Assembly (NCBI GenBank): GCA_903879705.1
Contig: CAIRMO010000054.1
Location: forward strand, 1-47,324
Origin: an uncultured Candidatus Competibacteraceae bacterium
Lineage (GTDB): Bacteria; Pseudomonadota; Gammaproteobacteria; Competibacterales; Competibacteraceae
Reading direction: 5' to 3'
Length of the DNA stretch: 47,324 bases
Shown here: piece by piece, positions 24,476-34,700 of the stretch
Numbering within the stretch: the first letter of the stretch is position 1
How the letters are laid out: each line of letters opens with the position of its first letter
The notes under the pieces: generated by a model
Database searches by the model: none
What the model was told of the DNA's origin: nothing
What the model saw: only the letters and a program-made list of their open reading frames with translations
Program-made: the position numbers and the translations under genes

Positions 24476-26617
24476 ATGGCTAATCAATCCCTGATCGACG
24501 CGGCAATCCCGACGTTCGACGAATTTCCCCCCGTTTCTTACGCCGACTGGCGCAAGGCCGCTGAAAAAGCCCTCAAGGGCGCATCGTTCGAGAAGCGGCT
24601 GATCACTAAAACCTACGAAAACATCGATCTGCAACCGATCTACCGGCAGGAGAATCTGGACGGTCTGCCACATCTGAACGGCCTGCCCGGCTTTGCGCCC
24701 TATGTGCGGAGTACGACGCCACTCGGTTTTGTCGCCCAAAGCTGGGATGTCGCCCAGGAAATCACCTACGGAACCCCGGCAGCGTTCAACGCGGCGTTGC
24801 GCTCTGATCTGGAGCGCGGCCAAACCGCAATCAATCTGGTGCTGGATCATCCGACCTTGCATGGGGTGGATGCCGATCAGGCCGATGCGGATGAAGTCGG
24901 CAAAGGCGGCCTGTCGGTCTCCAGTGTCGCTGATCTGGCTCAGGCGCTGGCCGGGGTTGATCTCGAAACCACCCCGATCTACGTCCAAGCCAACACCAGC
25001 GCCCTGAGTTTCACCGCGCTGCTGGCGGCACTGGTGCAACAGCAGGGCCAGTCGCTGGCTAAACTGCGCGGCGCGATGGGGATGGATCCGCTCGGCCACC
25101 TGGCGTGCTACGGGCATCTGCCCCGCGATCTGGCCGGTGTTTATGACGCTATGGCGCAACTGACCGGCTGGGCGACGACCAACGCCCCGCAGTTGCAAAC
25201 TATCACTGTCCAGGGTCACCCCTACCACAATGGCGGCGCGTCTACCACTCAGGAACTGGCCTTTGCGCTGGCGACCGCGGTGGAGTATCTGCGGACCCTG
25301 CAGGCGCATGGCCTGAGCATTGACGACACCGCGCCTCGCATCCGCTTCTCGCTGTCAGTCGGCTCCAATTTCTTCATGGAAATCGCCCGGCTGCGGGCTG
25401 CGCGAGTCCTGTGGGCCAAGATCGTCGCGGCATTTGGCGGCAACGCGGAGGCGCAGAAGATGCGCGTTCACGCCCGTACCTCGGCCTGGAACCAGACCTT
25501 GTGCGACGCACACGTCAATCTGTTGCGCGGCACCACTGAAGCCTTTTCGGCGGTGGTCGGCGGCTGCGACAGCCTGCACGTTTCGCCGTTTGACGAACCG
25601 GTTCGGACCCCGGATGAATTTTCCCGTCGCATCGCCCGCAATACCCACATCGTCTTGCGCGAAGAAAGCAATCTGGCCCGCACCGTCGATCCGGCCGGCG
25701 GTTCCTGGTATGTCGAAACCTTGACCGATGCGATTGCCCGCCAAACCTGGGCGCTGTTCCAGGAAGTGGAAAAGCAGGGCGGCATGGCTAAGGCGCTGGA
25801 AGCCGGTTGGCCGCAGAGGCAAGTCGCCGATACCGCTGCGCAACGGGCGGTCAACATCGCCAAGCGCAAGGATATTTTCGTCGGGACCAACATGTACCCG
25901 AACCCGAAAGAAACGTGGCTGGAAGCGCCGATGGTTGACGCGACGGCCATCAAGACAGAACGGGCAGCCGCATTGGCAATTTGCCGGGCCGTTGCCGATG
26001 CCGGCAAGAAGCAGGCGGCACTGGCGCAATTGGCCCAAAGCGGCAAGCCGGTCGATGCGGCGATTCAGGCGGCGCTGGCCGGTGCGACTCTCGGCGAGAT
26101 TGCCCGGGCAGCGCGAACGAGCGCCCAGCCCGGCCCCACGATCAACCCGATTTGCGCCCAGCGCGGCACGGTGCCGTTTGAGCGGTTGCGGGCAGCCGCG
26201 AACGCCTTCGCAACCCGCACTGGCCAACGCCCGCAGGTGTTCCTCGCCACCATGGGGCCGCTGGCCCAGCACAAGGGCCGCGCCGATTTCGCGACCGCGT
26301 TCCTGGGGGTGGGCGGGTTTGAGGCGGTTTATCCCCTTGGTTTTGATAGTACCGACGAAGCAGCCGAAGTCGCGCTGGCCTCAGGGGCAAAGGCTGTGGT
26401 GATTTGCTCTACCGACGCAACCTATCCCGAACTGGTCCCGCCACTGGCCCAAAAGCTCAAACAGGCCAATCCCGGCCTGACCGTGTTGCTGGCCGGTTAC
26501 CCGATCGATCAGCTTGACGCTTTCAAAGCTGCCGGCGTTGATGACTTCATTCATGTGAATGCCAATTGCCAGGCATTGCTGTCCACTCTGCAACAAAAAA
26601 TGGGGATCACCCAATGA
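24476..26617 (+). CDS. mutA: methylmalonyl-CoA mutase small (beta) subunit
   Basis: A 713-aa small subunit of the adenosylcobalamin-dependent mutase that interconverts succinyl-CoA and (R)-methylmalonyl-CoA. It has the TIM-barrel substrate domain ([15 protein letters not shown] early; [21 protein letters not shown] near 290-310) and a Rossmann-like C-terminal domain. That domain lacks the DxHxxG cobalamin motif, reading [13 protein letters not shown] instead, as expected for the non-catalytic subunit. ATG at 24476 has GGAGGA five bases before; the frame open from 24062 upstream is rejected. It overlaps mutB by ATGA. The route serves propionate assimilation or, run in reverse, propionyl-CoA supply for hydroxyvalerate polymers. 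Confidence 0.93.
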   Translation: MANQSLIDAAIPTFDEFPPVSYADWRKAAEKALKGASFEKRLITKTYENIDLQPIYRQENLDGLPHLNGLPGFAPYVRSTTPLGFVAQSWDVAQEITYGTPAAFNAALRSDLERGQTAINLVLDHPTLHGVDADQADADEVGKGGLSVSSVADLAQALAGVDLETTPIYVQANTSALSFTALLAALVQQQGQSLAKLRGAMGMDPLGHLACYGHLPRDLAGVYDAMAQLTGWATTNAPQLQTITVQGHPYHNGGASTTQELAFALATAVEYLRTLQAHGLSIDDTAPRIRFSLSVGSNFFMEIARLRAARVLWAKIVAAFGGNAEAQKMRVHARTSAWNQTLCDAHVNLLRGTTEAFSAVVGGCDSLHVSPFDEPVRTPDEFSRRIARNTHIVLREESNLARTVDPAGGSWYVETLTDAIARQTWALFQEVEKQGGMAKALEAGWPQRQVADTAAQRAVNIAKRKDIFVGTNMYPNPKETWLEAPMVDATAIKTERAAALAICRAVADAGKKQAALAQLAQSGKPVDAAIQAALAGATLGEIARAARTSAQPGPTINPICAQRGTVPFERLRAAANAFATRTGQRPQVFLATMGPLAQHKGRADFATAFLGVGGFEAVYPLGFDSTDEAAEVALASGAKAVVICSTDATYPELVPPLAQKLKQANPGLTVLLAGYPIDQLDAFKAAGVDDFIHVNANCQALLSTLQQKMGITQ

Positions 26618-28794
26618 GTCAGTCGCCCGATTTCACCACGATGGCCTATGACCTGGACTTCCCCAAGCCCAGCTTTGCGGAATGGCAGGCGGCAGTAGAA
26701 AAATCCACCGGCAAGACGCTGGAGCAACTGGTTTCAGCCACGATGGAGCTAATTGATGTCAAGCCGCTGTATACCCAGGAAGACCTCAAGGGTTTAAAAC
26801 ATCTGGGTTATACCGCTGGAGTGCCGCCGTTCCTGCGCGGCCCGTATCCGACGATGTATGTAGCTCAACCGTGGACGGTGCGCCAGTACGCCGGGTTTTC
26901 TACGGCTGAGGAAAGCAATGCTTTTTATCGCCGCAATCTGGCTGCCGGGCAAAAAGGTCTGTCCATTGCCTTTGATTTGGCCACCCATCGCGGCTACGAC
27001 TCCGATCATCCTCGGGTAGTGGGCGATGTCGGCAAAGCCGGGGTGGCGATTGACTCGATTCTGGATATGGAAATCCTGTTTAACAGCATCCCGCTGAATC
27101 AAATGTCGGTGTCCATGACCATGAACGGTGCGGTGTTGCCGGTCTTGGCTTTTTACATTGTCGCCGCTGAAGAACAGGGCGTTCCACACGATAAACTTAC
27201 CGGCACCATTCAGAATGACATTCTGAAAGAATACATGGTGCGCAATACCTACATTTACCCGCCCGATCCGTCCATTCGGATTATCGGCGATATCTTCTCC
27301 TACACCTCCAGGGAAATGCCGAAGTTCAACAGTATTTCGATCTCCGGCTATCACATGCAGGAAGCCGGCGCGACTGCCGATCTGGAACTCGGTTATACCT
27401 TGGCCGATGGACTGGAATATGTCCGCACCGGCATCAATGCCGGGATGGATATTGATGTATTTGCCCCCCGCCTGTCTTTCTTCTGGGCGATTGGGATGAA
27501 CTACTTCATGGAAGTCGCCAAGATGCGGGCCGGGCGACTGCTGTGGGCGAAAATCATCAAGCAGTTCAACCCGAAAAATGAAAAGTCAATGGCGTTGCGA
27601 ACCCACAGCCAGACTTCGGGCTGGAGTCTGACCGAACAAGATCCGTTCAATAACGTCGCCCGCACCTGCATTGAAGCTATGGCGGCGGCTTTGGGCCATA
27701 CCCAGTCCTTGCACACCAATGCGCTGGATGAAGCGATTGCCCTGCCGACCGACTTTTCAGCCCGGATTGCGCGTAATACCCAGCTTTATTTGCAGGATGA
27801 AACCGGCATTTGCAAAGTCATTGATCCGTGGGGTGGTTCCTACTTTGTCGAGGCGCTGACCAATGAACTGGTCAAGCGGGCCTGGGGCCACATTCAGGAA
27901 GTGGAAAGTCTCGGCGGCATGACCAAGGCGATTGAAACCGGCCTGCCCAAGATGCGGATCGAAGAAGCGGCAGCGCGACGGCAAGCACATATTGACTGCG
28001 GACGGGAAACCATCGTTGGCGTCAACAAGTACCGGATGGACAAAGAAGATCCGCTGGATATTCTCAGCATCGACAACACCGCGGTGCGCGAGGCGCAAGT
28101 GCAGCGACTCCACAAGCTGCGGGCCAACCGGGATGAAGCCGAGGTTAAAGCCTGTCTGGCGGCCATCACTGAAGCCGCTCAAGCCGGCACGGGCAATCTG
28201 CTGGAGAAGGCGGTCGAAGCCGCTCGCGCCCGCGCCAGTCTCGGCGAAATCTCCGATGCGATGGAGAAGATATTCGGGCGGCACAAGGCGATTATTCGGG
28301 CTATTTCCGGGGTGTACAGCAGCGAGTTTAGCGATGTCCAGGAAATCGCCAAGGTGCGACAGATGGCGGACGATTTCGAGCAGCATGAAGGTCGTCGCCC
28401 CCGCATTCTGGTCGCCAAGCTCGGTCAGGATGGCCATGACCGGGGTGCCAAGGTGATTGCCACCGCCTTTGCCGATCTTGGCTTCGACGTGGACATCGGC
28501 GCGTTATTCCAGACCCCGGAAGAAGTGGCCCGGCAGGCCGTGGAAAATGATGTCCATGTGGTCGGGATGAGTTCGCTGGCTGCCGGGCATAAAACCCTGT
28601 TGCCGCAACTGATCGGGGAACTGAAAAAACTGGGCCGCGAGGACATCATGGTGGTCATCGGCGGCGTGATTCCCGCCCAGGACTACGAGTTCCTTAAAGC
28701 CAATGGCGCGGCGGCAATCTTTGGTCCCGGCACCGTCATTCCGGTTGCTGCCCAGAAGGTGATTATGGAGTTGAACGAACGACTGGCGGCATGA
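26614..28794 (+). CDS. mutB: methylmalonyl-CoA mutase large (alpha) subunit
   Basis: A 726-aa catalytic subunit with a substrate-binding TIM barrel ([33 protein letters not shown]) and a C-terminal B12 domain. The lower-axial cobalt ligand is H608 in DGHDRG (D606-x-H-x-x-G611), followed by the GADIG-like and GGVIP segments of the cobalamin fold. ATG at 26614 overlaps the mutA stop, ensuring a 1:1 ratio. The chaperone gene meaB/argK, often next door, is not in this window. Possible terminators lie at 28813-28846 and 29018-29058. Confidence 0.96.
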   Translation: MSQSPDFTTMAYDLDFPKPSFAEWQAAVEKSTGKTLEQLVSATMELIDVKPLYTQEDLKGLKHLGYTAGVPPFLRGPYPTMYVAQPWTVRQYAGFSTAEESNAFYRRNLAAGQKGLSIAFDLATHRGYDSDHPRVVGDVGKAGVAIDSILDMEILFNSIPLNQMSVSMTMNGAVLPVLAFYIVAAEEQGVPHDKLTGTIQNDILKEYMVRNTYIYPPDPSIRIIGDIFSYTSREMPKFNSISISGYHMQEAGATADLELGYTLADGLEYVRTGINAGMDIDVFAPRLSFFWAIGMNYFMEVAKMRAGRLLWAKIIKQFNPKNEKSMALRTHSQTSGWSLTEQDPFNNVARTCIEAMAAALGHTQSLHTNALDEAIALPTDFSARIARNTQLYLQDETGICKVIDPWGGSYFVEALTNELVKRAWGHIQEVESLGGMTKAIETGLPKMRIEEAAARRQAHIDCGRETIVGVNKYRMDKEDPLDILSIDNTAVREAQVQRLHKLRANRDEAEVKACLAAITEAAQAGTGNLLEKAVEAARARASLGEISDAMEKIFGRHKAIIRAISGVYSSEFSDVQEIAKVRQMADDFEQHEGRRPRILVAKLGQDGHDRGAKVIATAFADLGFDVDIGALFQTPEEVARQAVENDVHVVGMSSLAAGHKTLLPQLIGELKKLGREDIMVVIGGVIPAQDYEFLKANGAAAIFGPGTVIPVAAQKVIMELNERLAA

Positions 28795-28812
28795 TGTGAT
28801 CAGAAATAAGGC

Positions 28813-28846
28813 AGGGTGGGCATTGCCTACTGACATTGCTCACCCT
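28813..28846 (+). terminator. hairpin after mutB
   Basis: AGGGTGGGCA and TGCTCACCCT pair at 9 of 10 positions around a 14-base loop, 18 bp after the mutB stop. No T-tract follows, so it may only stabilise the mRNA end. Confidence 0.35.
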
Positions 28847-28929
28847 CATCCATAACCTTTTGATTATTTTTGAGTTACACCGTTTCCAGATAGATTTTAT
28901 CTTTTTCAGGTCAAAAACCACCCCCCGTT

Positions 28930-28995
28930 CGTCATACCCGCTTTCGCGGATATGACGGAACCCGGGAGACCTGAATGCGAAAACCTACTGGAAAT
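28930..28995. repeat. dispersed repeat, right copy flanking the methylmalonyl-CoA module
   Basis: A CGTCATACCCGC-TTTC-GCGGATATGACG palindrome runs into the 44-bp segment at 28952-28995, the direct repeat of 23526-23569. Confidence 0.8.
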
Positions 28996-29011
28996 TGGTA
29001 TTAACAATTTT

Positions 29012-29830
29012 TTAATCCCGCAGCAACTCATTCAGACCGACTCGGCTGCGGGTTTTTTCATCAACCTGCTTGATGATCACCGCGCAATACAGGCTATGGC
29101 TACCGTCCGGGGCCGGCAATCCGCCGGGGACTACGACGGAACCCGCTGGCACTCGCCCATAACTGGTTTCGCCGGTCAGGCGGTTATAAATTTTGGTGCT
29201 TTGACCGAGATAAACGCCCATCGAAATCACTGAACCACGCTCGACAATTACGCCTTCCACCACTTCGGAACGGGCACCAATGAAGCAGTCATCCTCAATA
29301 ATGGTGGGACTGGCCTGCAACGGCTCCAGCACTCCGCCAATTCCGACCCCGCCGGATAGATGCACATTCCGGCCAATCTGGGCGCAGGAACCGACCGTTG
29401 CCCAGGTATCCACCATCGTCCCGGAATCAATATAAGCCCCGATGTTGACATAGGACGGCATTAACACCACGCCCGGCGCGATGTAACACCCCCGACGGGC
29501 AGCGGCGGGCGGCACTACCCGAACGCCCGCAGCCAGAAAGTCGTTTTCGCCATATTGGGCATACTTGGGCGGAACTTTATCGAAATAACTGGTATAGCCG
29601 TCGCGGATAATCACATTCTCATTCAGACGAAACGACAGCAATACCGCCTTTTTCAGCCAGGCATTGACGGTCCAGACCCCGTCATGCGGTTCCGCAACCC
29701 GTACCCGGCCCAGTTCCAGCAGGCCCAGCGCTTCTTCAACCGCTTCCCGCAGTTCCGCCGGCGCAGTGGCTTGGTCCAGTTCGCTGCGGCGCTCGAAAGC
29801 ATCTTCAATCAGTCGTGGCAATTCATTCAT
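29012..29830 (-). CDS. dapD: tetrahydrodipicolinate N-succinyltransferase
   Basis: A 272-aa trimeric left-handed beta-helix acyltransferase that succinylates tetrahydrodipicolinate in the succinylase branch of lysine and diaminopimelate synthesis. The hexapeptide-repeat region (about 105-230) has [22 protein letters not shown] and [15 protein letters not shown], conserved in DapD. The C-terminal [17 protein letters not shown] is also typical. I start at MNELPRL (29830) because GAGG lies 9 bases before; the ATG three codons earlier is too close to it. It is monocistronic and faces away from glgE. Confidence 0.95.
   Translation of the reverse strand: MNELPRLIEDAFERRSELDQATAPAELREAVEEALGLLELGRVRVAEPHDGVWTVNAWLKKAVLLSFRLNENVIIRDGYTSYFDKVPPKYAQYGENDFLAAGVRVVPPAAARRGCYIAPGVVLMPSYVNIGAYIDSGTMVDTWATVGSCAQIGRNVHLSGGVGIGGVLEPLQASPTIIEDDCFIGARSEVVEGVIVERGSVISMGVYLGQSTKIYNRLTGETSYGRVPAGSVVVPGGLPAPDGSHSLYCAVIIKQVDEKTRSRVGLNELLRD
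29018..29058 (+). terminator. plus-strand terminator inside the dapD 3' end
   Basis: CCCGCAGC (29018-29025) pairs with GCTGCGGG (29045-29052), followed by TTTTTT. Read on the plus strand it is a good intrinsic terminator for transcripts coming from mutAB. On the minus strand the same bases encode the last residues of DapD. Confidence 0.55.
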
Positions 29831-30015
29831 CAGCAACATCCTCAGGCGCAGGCGGCGGGCTTAGGCACAGCCGCAAAAAAACGTCATAATAAGCGGGGGT
29901 GACAGGCAGGGAACTTTAACACTCAACGCCCTCGAACCGCAGCAGGCCATCCGGGCCGCGACCGCAGCTTCAGCATGATCAAAAATTAGAATCATAACAA
30001 CGAGGATCAACCGGC

Positions 30016-32157
30016 ATGTCCAGGAAACCCCCAGTGGATGAAAAAAAACGGGTCAACGCCGAACCCGCTCCGGCGGCGGTCAAGGTGGCCACTCGTCAGG
30101 CAAAACCGGCAGTGGTTGAACGGGTCGCCCCGCCTGTCCCGGAACCTGATGCGCCCACCCTGGCGGTCGATGGCCGCAAGCGGGTAATCATCGAAGGCGT
30201 CACCCCGGAACTGGATGGTGGCGAGTTCGCGGTTAAGCGCACGGTCGGCGATATCGTCACCGTTGAGGCTGATGTCTTCACTGACGGCCACGATGCGCTG
30301 TCCTGCCGCCTGCAATACCGCAAAGCGGGTGAAACTGCCTGGCAGGAAACGCCGATGCGGGTGCTGGTCAATGATCGCTGGCGCGGCGAGTTTCCGGCGG
30401 CGGAACTGGGTCGCTACGAATACACGATCCTGGCCTGGGTCGATGCGTTCAAATCATGGCGACATGACCTGAGCCGCTGGGTGCAGGCTGAAGACATCGC
30501 GATTGCCCTGCGGGTCGGCGAGCAACTGGTCGGCAAGGCCGCGCAACGCGCTACCGGTGAAGATACCCGCTGGCTGACTCAGCGCGCCAGTGAACTGACC
30601 GGCCAGCGCGATCTGGACTATCGCCGCCAACTGGGATTGGACGATCATCTGGCCGGCTTGATGGAGCGCTACGCTGACCGCAGTCTGGCCCTCGGCTATG
30701 GCAAGGAACTGGCGGTGATCGTGGACGACGAACGCGCCCGCTTTAGCACCTGGTACGAGCTGTTTCCCCGGTCATGCAACCCGGCCCCCGGCCAGCATGG
30801 CACCTTCAAGGATTGTGAAGCCTGGTTGCCGCGTATCGCCGCGATGGGTTTCGACGTGCTGTATTTCCCGCCGATCCATCCGGTGGGCCAGGTCAATCGC
30901 AAGGGCAAAAACAACACGCTGACCCCCGGTCCCGATGATGTTGGCAGTCCGTGGGCGATTGGCTCCAGCGAGGGCGGACATAAGGATATTCTGTCGGCGC
31001 TGGGTACCCTGGATGACTTCCGCCACCTGGTCCAAAAGGCCAGGGAACACGGTATCGCCATTGCGCTGGATATCGCCCTGCAATGCGCCCCGGATCATCC
31101 CTACGTTCAGCAGCATCCCGACTGGTTCCGCTGGCGGCCCGATGGCACCGTGCAATACGCCGAGAATCCGCCAAAAAAGTATCAGGATATTTACCCATTC
31201 AATTTCGAGACCGCGGACTGGCGGGCGCTATGGGATGAAATCAAAAGCATCTTCGCGTTTTGGGCTGAGCAAGGCGTGCGGATTTTCCGGGTGGATAACC
31301 CGCATACCAAGCCGTTTGCGATGTGGGAATGGCTGATTGCCGAGATTAAACAGACCACGCCGGACGCGATATTTCTGGCCGAAGCCTTCACTCGACCCAA
31401 AGTCATGCACCGGTTGGCCAAGATCGGCTATAGCCAGTCTTACACCTACTATGCTTGGCGCAATACCAAGGAAGAACTGACCGAGTATCTGACCGAATTG
31501 ACCCAAGGGCCGGGCGCTGAGTATTTTCGCCCCAACTTTTGGCCCAATACCCCGGACATTTTGACGGAGGCGCTGCAATTCGGCGGCAAGCCGCTGTTTA
31601 TGACCCGGCTGATTATGGCGGCGACCATGACTGCTAACTACGGCATTTACGGCCCGGCTTATGAAATGATGGAGCATGTCGCGGTCAAGCACGGCAGCGA
31701 GGAATACCTCGATTCCGAGAAATACCAGGTGCGCCACCGCGATTTTTCGATGCTGGATGGGCCGGACAGCCTGCACGACTTTATCGCACTGGTGAACCGG
31801 ATTCGCCAGCGTAATCCGGCGCTGCACTCCGATCCGAGCCTGCGTTTCCATAAAATCGGTAACGAGCAACTCATCTGCTACAGCAAGGCCACTGCTCATT
31901 TTGCCAACGTGATTCTGGTGGTGGTCAATCTCGATCCCAATTACACCCAGGCCGGCTGGACTGAGCTGAATCTGGCGAAATTGGGTCTGGATTTGCACCA
32001 TCCGTTTCAGGTTCACGACCTGCTGAGTGGCGCTCATTACCTGTGGCATGGGCCGCGCAATTATGTCGAATTGAATCCGCACCGAATGCCAGCGCATGTA
32101 TTCCGCATTCGTAGCAGCCTGCATACCGAGCAGGATTTCGCCACTTTCGACGGTTAG
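30016..32157 (+). CDS. glgE: maltose-1-phosphate maltosyltransferase GlgE
   Basis: A 713-aa GH13_3 enzyme that transfers maltosyl units from alpha-maltose-1-phosphate to the non-reducing end of alpha-1,4-glucans. The nucleophile is D427 in FRVDNPHTKP and the acid/base E456 in FLAEAFTRP, 29 residues apart as in Streptomyces GlgE (D394, E423). An N-terminal beta domain (about 55-150) and helical insert precede the barrel. The first 55 residues are a Lys/Ala/Pro-rich extension not needed for the fold. GAGG precedes the ATG. TreS, maltokinase and GlgB, frequent partners, are absent here; GlgC lies downstream across a MITE. Confidence 0.93.
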   Translation: MSRKPPVDEKKRVNAEPAPAAVKVATRQAKPAVVERVAPPVPEPDAPTLAVDGRKRVIIEGVTPELDGGEFAVKRTVGDIVTVEADVFTDGHDALSCRLQYRKAGETAWQETPMRVLVNDRWRGEFPAAELGRYEYTILAWVDAFKSWRHDLSRWVQAEDIAIALRVGEQLVGKAAQRATGEDTRWLTQRASELTGQRDLDYRRQLGLDDHLAGLMERYADRSLALGYGKELAVIVDDERARFSTWYELFPRSCNPAPGQHGTFKDCEAWLPRIAAMGFDVLYFPPIHPVGQVNRKGKNNTLTPGPDDVGSPWAIGSSEGGHKDILSALGTLDDFRHLVQKAREHGIAIALDIALQCAPDHPYVQQHPDWFRWRPDGTVQYAENPPKKYQDIYPFNFETADWRALWDEIKSIFAFWAEQGVRIFRVDNPHTKPFAMWEWLIAEIKQTTPDAIFLAEAFTRPKVMHRLAKIGYSQSYTYYAWRNTKEELTEYLTELTQGPGAEYFRPNFWPNTPDILTEALQFGGKPLFMTRLIMAATMTANYGIYGPAYEMMEHVAVKHGSEEYLDSEKYQVRHRDFSMLDGPDSLHDFIALVNRIRQRNPALHSDPSLRFHKIGNEQLICYSKATAHFANVILVVVNLDPNYTQAGWTELNLAKLGLDLHHPFQVHDLLSGAHYLWHGPRNYVELNPHRMPAHVFRIRSSLHTEQDFATFDG

Positions 32158-32168
32158 AGAATCAGTGG

Positions 32169-32255
32169 TATAGGAATCCGACGCAAGTTGTGGAATTTAT
32201 CGTGGCACGGGCATCTTGCCCGTGCTACCGCTACAACCGGTTTAGGATGCCTATA
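32169..32255 (+). mobile_element. MITE-like repeat, copy C (short form)
   Basis: An 87-bp element with ends TATAGGAATCC and GGATGCCTATA. It is like copy A but keeps only one CACGGGCA-TCT-TGCCCGTG hairpin. It is inserted 12 bp after glgE. Its last A begins the ATG of the short ORF coupled to glgC. Confidence 0.7.
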
Positions 32256-32389
32256 TGAATCTGGACCGCTGGAAAAAAACCTGCTACGCCTTGTGCTATG
32301 AATGGGATAACCGCCCTGACGGGATCGCTATTCCGCTTGGGGATTTGTGTCAACTGCTCTTACGGCCACTGAAGGATGAACCACGATGA
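32255..32389 (+). CDS. short ORF (44 aa) coupled to glgC, probable gene stump
   Basis: A frame of 44 codons beginning MNLDRWKKTCYALCYEWD and ending in an ATGA overlap with glgC. Its start codon straddles the right end of MITE copy C, and no ribosome site precedes it. The peptide has a natural look (Trp, Tyr, Cys and LCQLLLRPL) and the precise coupling to glgC suggests real coding. The simplest reading is the C-terminal part of a gene truncated by the MITE, which gave it a new ATG. I do not recognise a family. Confidence 0.4.
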   Translation: MNLDRWKKTCYALCYEWDNRPDGIAIPLGDLCQLLLRPLKDEPR

Positions 32390-33618
32390 AACAACCAAAA
32401 ATTCTGGCGTTTGTGATGGCCGGCGGCGAAGGCTCCCGCCTGCAACCGCTGACTGTTGATAATTCCAAACCCTCGTTACCCTTTGGTAGCCGCTATCGGA
32501 TTGTCGACTTTGTATTGAGCAACCTGCTCAATTCCGGCATTCAGGCCATTTATATGCTGGTTCAATACAAATCGCAGTCGCTGATTGAACATGTCCGCAA
32601 GGCGTGGGTCGTCTCGCCGATGCGGAATGAGGAATTCGTCACCGTGGTGCCGCCGCAAATGATGCGGGGCGGCGACTGGTTCCAAGGCACTGCTGATGCG
32701 GTCTATCAGAACATCAATCTGATTCAGTTACACGATCCGGATTTGGTCGTCGTTTTTGGCGCCGATCATATTTACCGGATGGATATTCAGCAGATGGTCG
32801 ATTTCCACCATGAACGGGCAGCAGATGTCACCGTTGCTGCCTTGCCCGTGCCGATTGCTGACGCTCGCGCTTTTGGTGTGATTACGGCTGATCACGCTGG
32901 ACGGGTTAGTGAGTTTCAGGAAAAGCCGGCGAATCCGACCCCGATGCCATCGGACTCAACTCGCGCTTATGCGTCAATGGGCAATTACCTGTTTGACGCT
33001 AAAGTTTTGGTGCAGGCACTCAAGGAAGCTAATCAACGTGGCGAGCATGACTTCGGTCAGAACGTCTTACCGAAGCTGAAAGAAACCCACCGGTTGTTTG
33101 CTTATGACTTTTCCACTAACAAAGTGCCGGGGACCAAACCGTATGAAGAACTTGGCTACTGGCGTGATGTGGGAACGCTGGATGCCTATTTTGAAGCGCA
33201 TCAGGATATGTTGGGACTGACCCCGCGCTTTGACGTTTTTAATCCACAATGGCGAATTTTCTCCAGCAATTATCAGGGGCCAGTAGCGCGAATTTTGGAA
33301 GCGCAGATGCGTAATAGCGTGATTGCTGCCGGGTCAATGGTGCATCAGGCGTCGATCCGCAATTCCATGATTCGTCGTGAAGTCATTATTGAGGATGATG
33401 TAGAACTGGAGGATTGTGTGATTCAGGATTATGTCTGGATCAAGCGAGGTTCCCGGTTGCGGCGAGTCATTGTCGGCCAGTACAACGTCATCGAGGCCGG
33501 CAGCCACATTGGCTTCGATCCAGAAGTTGATCGGCGGCGTTATACCGTAACTGACGGTGGTATTACCGTGGTCGGACCAGGCGAAGTCACCAAGAGTCTG
33601 CGGGCGTTTAGCGAATGA
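32386..33618 (+). CDS. glgC: glucose-1-phosphate adenylyltransferase
   Basis: A 410-aa ADP-glucose pyrophosphorylase: glucose-1-phosphate plus ATP gives ADP-glucose and pyrophosphate, the entry step to bacterial glycogen. The nucleotidyltransferase loop reads MAGGEGSRLQPLT (residues 11-23), with SKPSLPFGSRYRIVDFVLSN and the GTADAVYQN and FGADHIYRMD catalytic strands. The C-terminal third is a left-handed beta-helix for tetramer and allosteric control. The GEGSRL loop resembles actinobacterial GlgC more than the GRGTRL form of enterics. It is translationally coupled to the short ORF upstream and followed by its own terminator. Confidence 0.95.
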   Translation: MKQPKILAFVMAGGEGSRLQPLTVDNSKPSLPFGSRYRIVDFVLSNLLNSGIQAIYMLVQYKSQSLIEHVRKAWVVSPMRNEEFVTVVPPQMMRGGDWFQGTADAVYQNINLIQLHDPDLVVVFGADHIYRMDIQQMVDFHHERAADVTVAALPVPIADARAFGVITADHAGRVSEFQEKPANPTPMPSDSTRAYASMGNYLFDAKVLVQALKEANQRGEHDFGQNVLPKLKETHRLFAYDFSTNKVPGTKPYEELGYWRDVGTLDAYFEAHQDMLGLTPRFDVFNPQWRIFSSNYQGPVARILEAQMRNSVIAAGSMVHQASIRNSMIRREVIIEDDVELEDCVIQDYVWIKRGSRLRRVIVGQYNVIEAGSHIGFDPEVDRRRYTVTDGGITVVGPGEVTKSLRAFSE

Positions 33619-33635
33619 GCCTGGTTTGAAATTTT

Positions 33636-33668
33636 CCCCCGTCATCTGACAGTGGCGGGGGTATTTTT
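33636..33668 (+). terminator. intrinsic terminator after glgC
   Basis: CCCCCG (33636-33641) pairs with CGGGGG (33656-33661), followed by TATTTTT. It marks the end of the glgC transcript and the left border of the AT-rich restriction-modification pair. Confidence 0.7.
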
Positions 33669-33695
33669 GGTAATGATAAAGCGGTGATTAATAGT

Positions 33696-34700
33696 ATGAA
33701 CGAAATTCTTTTTGATTACGGTATAGATTTTACGGATTCTAACGAAGTCAGTAGTCACTATGATGCTGAAGCCCGGATTATTTTATATCCTGGCGATACC
33801 AATGATTTTTTAGCAACTATTCCTGATGAAACTGTTGCTTTGATTATGACTTCTCCACCTTATAATCTCGGTAAAGACTACGAAAGTCGAACTTCAATCG
33901 AATATTATCTTGAAGCTCAATCCCAAGTGATTAAACAGCTTTACCGGATTCTTCGGAGCGATGGCAGTATTTGCTGGCAGGTTGGCAACTTTGTTGATAA
34001 AGGTGAAGTGTATCCTCTGGATGTTTTTTACTACGGGATTTTTAAAAAGTTTGGTTTTCATCTCAGGAACCGGATTATTTGGCGATTTGGACATGGATTA
34101 CATGCATCGAAGCGTTTTTCCGGTCGATATGAGACGATTCTATGGTTTACGAAAAGTAACCGGTATACTTTTAATCTTGATCCGGTACGAGTTCCTTCCA
34201 AGTATCCAGGCAAGCGACATTTCAAGGGGCCTAATCGAGGCAAGCCTTCAGGTAACCCTCTAGGCAAAAACCCCTCTGATATTTGGGAAATTGTGGCTCA
34301 AGATTGGGAAAAAGAACTTTGGGATATTCCCAATGTTAAAGCTAATCATCCTGAAAAAACTGATCATCCTTGCCAATATCCAATAGAACTGGTTGAACGC
34401 TGCTTATTGGCGTTAACGAGAGAAAACGACCAGGTTTTTGATCCTTATGCTGGTGTAGGCACATCGCTTGTCGCGGCGATTCTCAATAATCGGCGGGCGA
34501 TAGGGAGCGAAAAGGAGGCTGCTTACGTCGCTATTGCTCACCAACGCATTCGCGATAGTTTGAATGGCGTACTTCGCCATCGCTCGATTGGTACACCAGT
34601 ACATCAACCGACCGGCAATGAAAGAGTTTCCCAAATTCCAGATGAGTGGAAAGATGATCCCGAAGCGCGACTTTTTGAAGAAAGGATAAACTACCCATGA
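33696..34700 (+). CDS. type II DNA methyltransferase, beta class, probably N4-cytosine
   Basis: A 334-aa site-specific DNA methyltransferase that protects host DNA from the adjacent endonuclease. Catalytic motif IV TSPPYNLG (around residue 53-59) precedes the AdoMet motif DPYAGVGTS (from D249), the beta-class order. SPPY favours N4-methylcytosine, as in the BglII and BamHI systems. ATG at 33696 is preferred to an in-frame GTG at 33684; neither has a strong ribosome site. Its stop overlaps the endonuclease start (ATGA). The gene is clearly more AT-rich than its neighbours (one sampled line of coding sequence is about 38% GC), which points to transfer. Confidence 0.9.
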   Translation: MNEILFDYGIDFTDSNEVSSHYDAEARIILYPGDTNDFLATIPDETVALIMTSPPYNLGKDYESRTSIEYYLEAQSQVIKQLYRILRSDGSICWQVGNFVDKGEVYPLDVFYYGIFKKFGFHLRNRIIWRFGHGLHASKRFSGRYETILWFTKSNRYTFNLDPVRVPSKYPGKRHFKGPNRGKPSGNPLGKNPSDIWEIVAQDWEKELWDIPNVKANHPEKTDHPCQYPIELVERCLLALTRENDQVFDPYAGVGTSLVAAILNNRRAIGSEKEAAYVAIAHQRIRDSLNGVLRHRSIGTPVHQPTGNERVSQIPDEWKDDPEARLFEERINYP

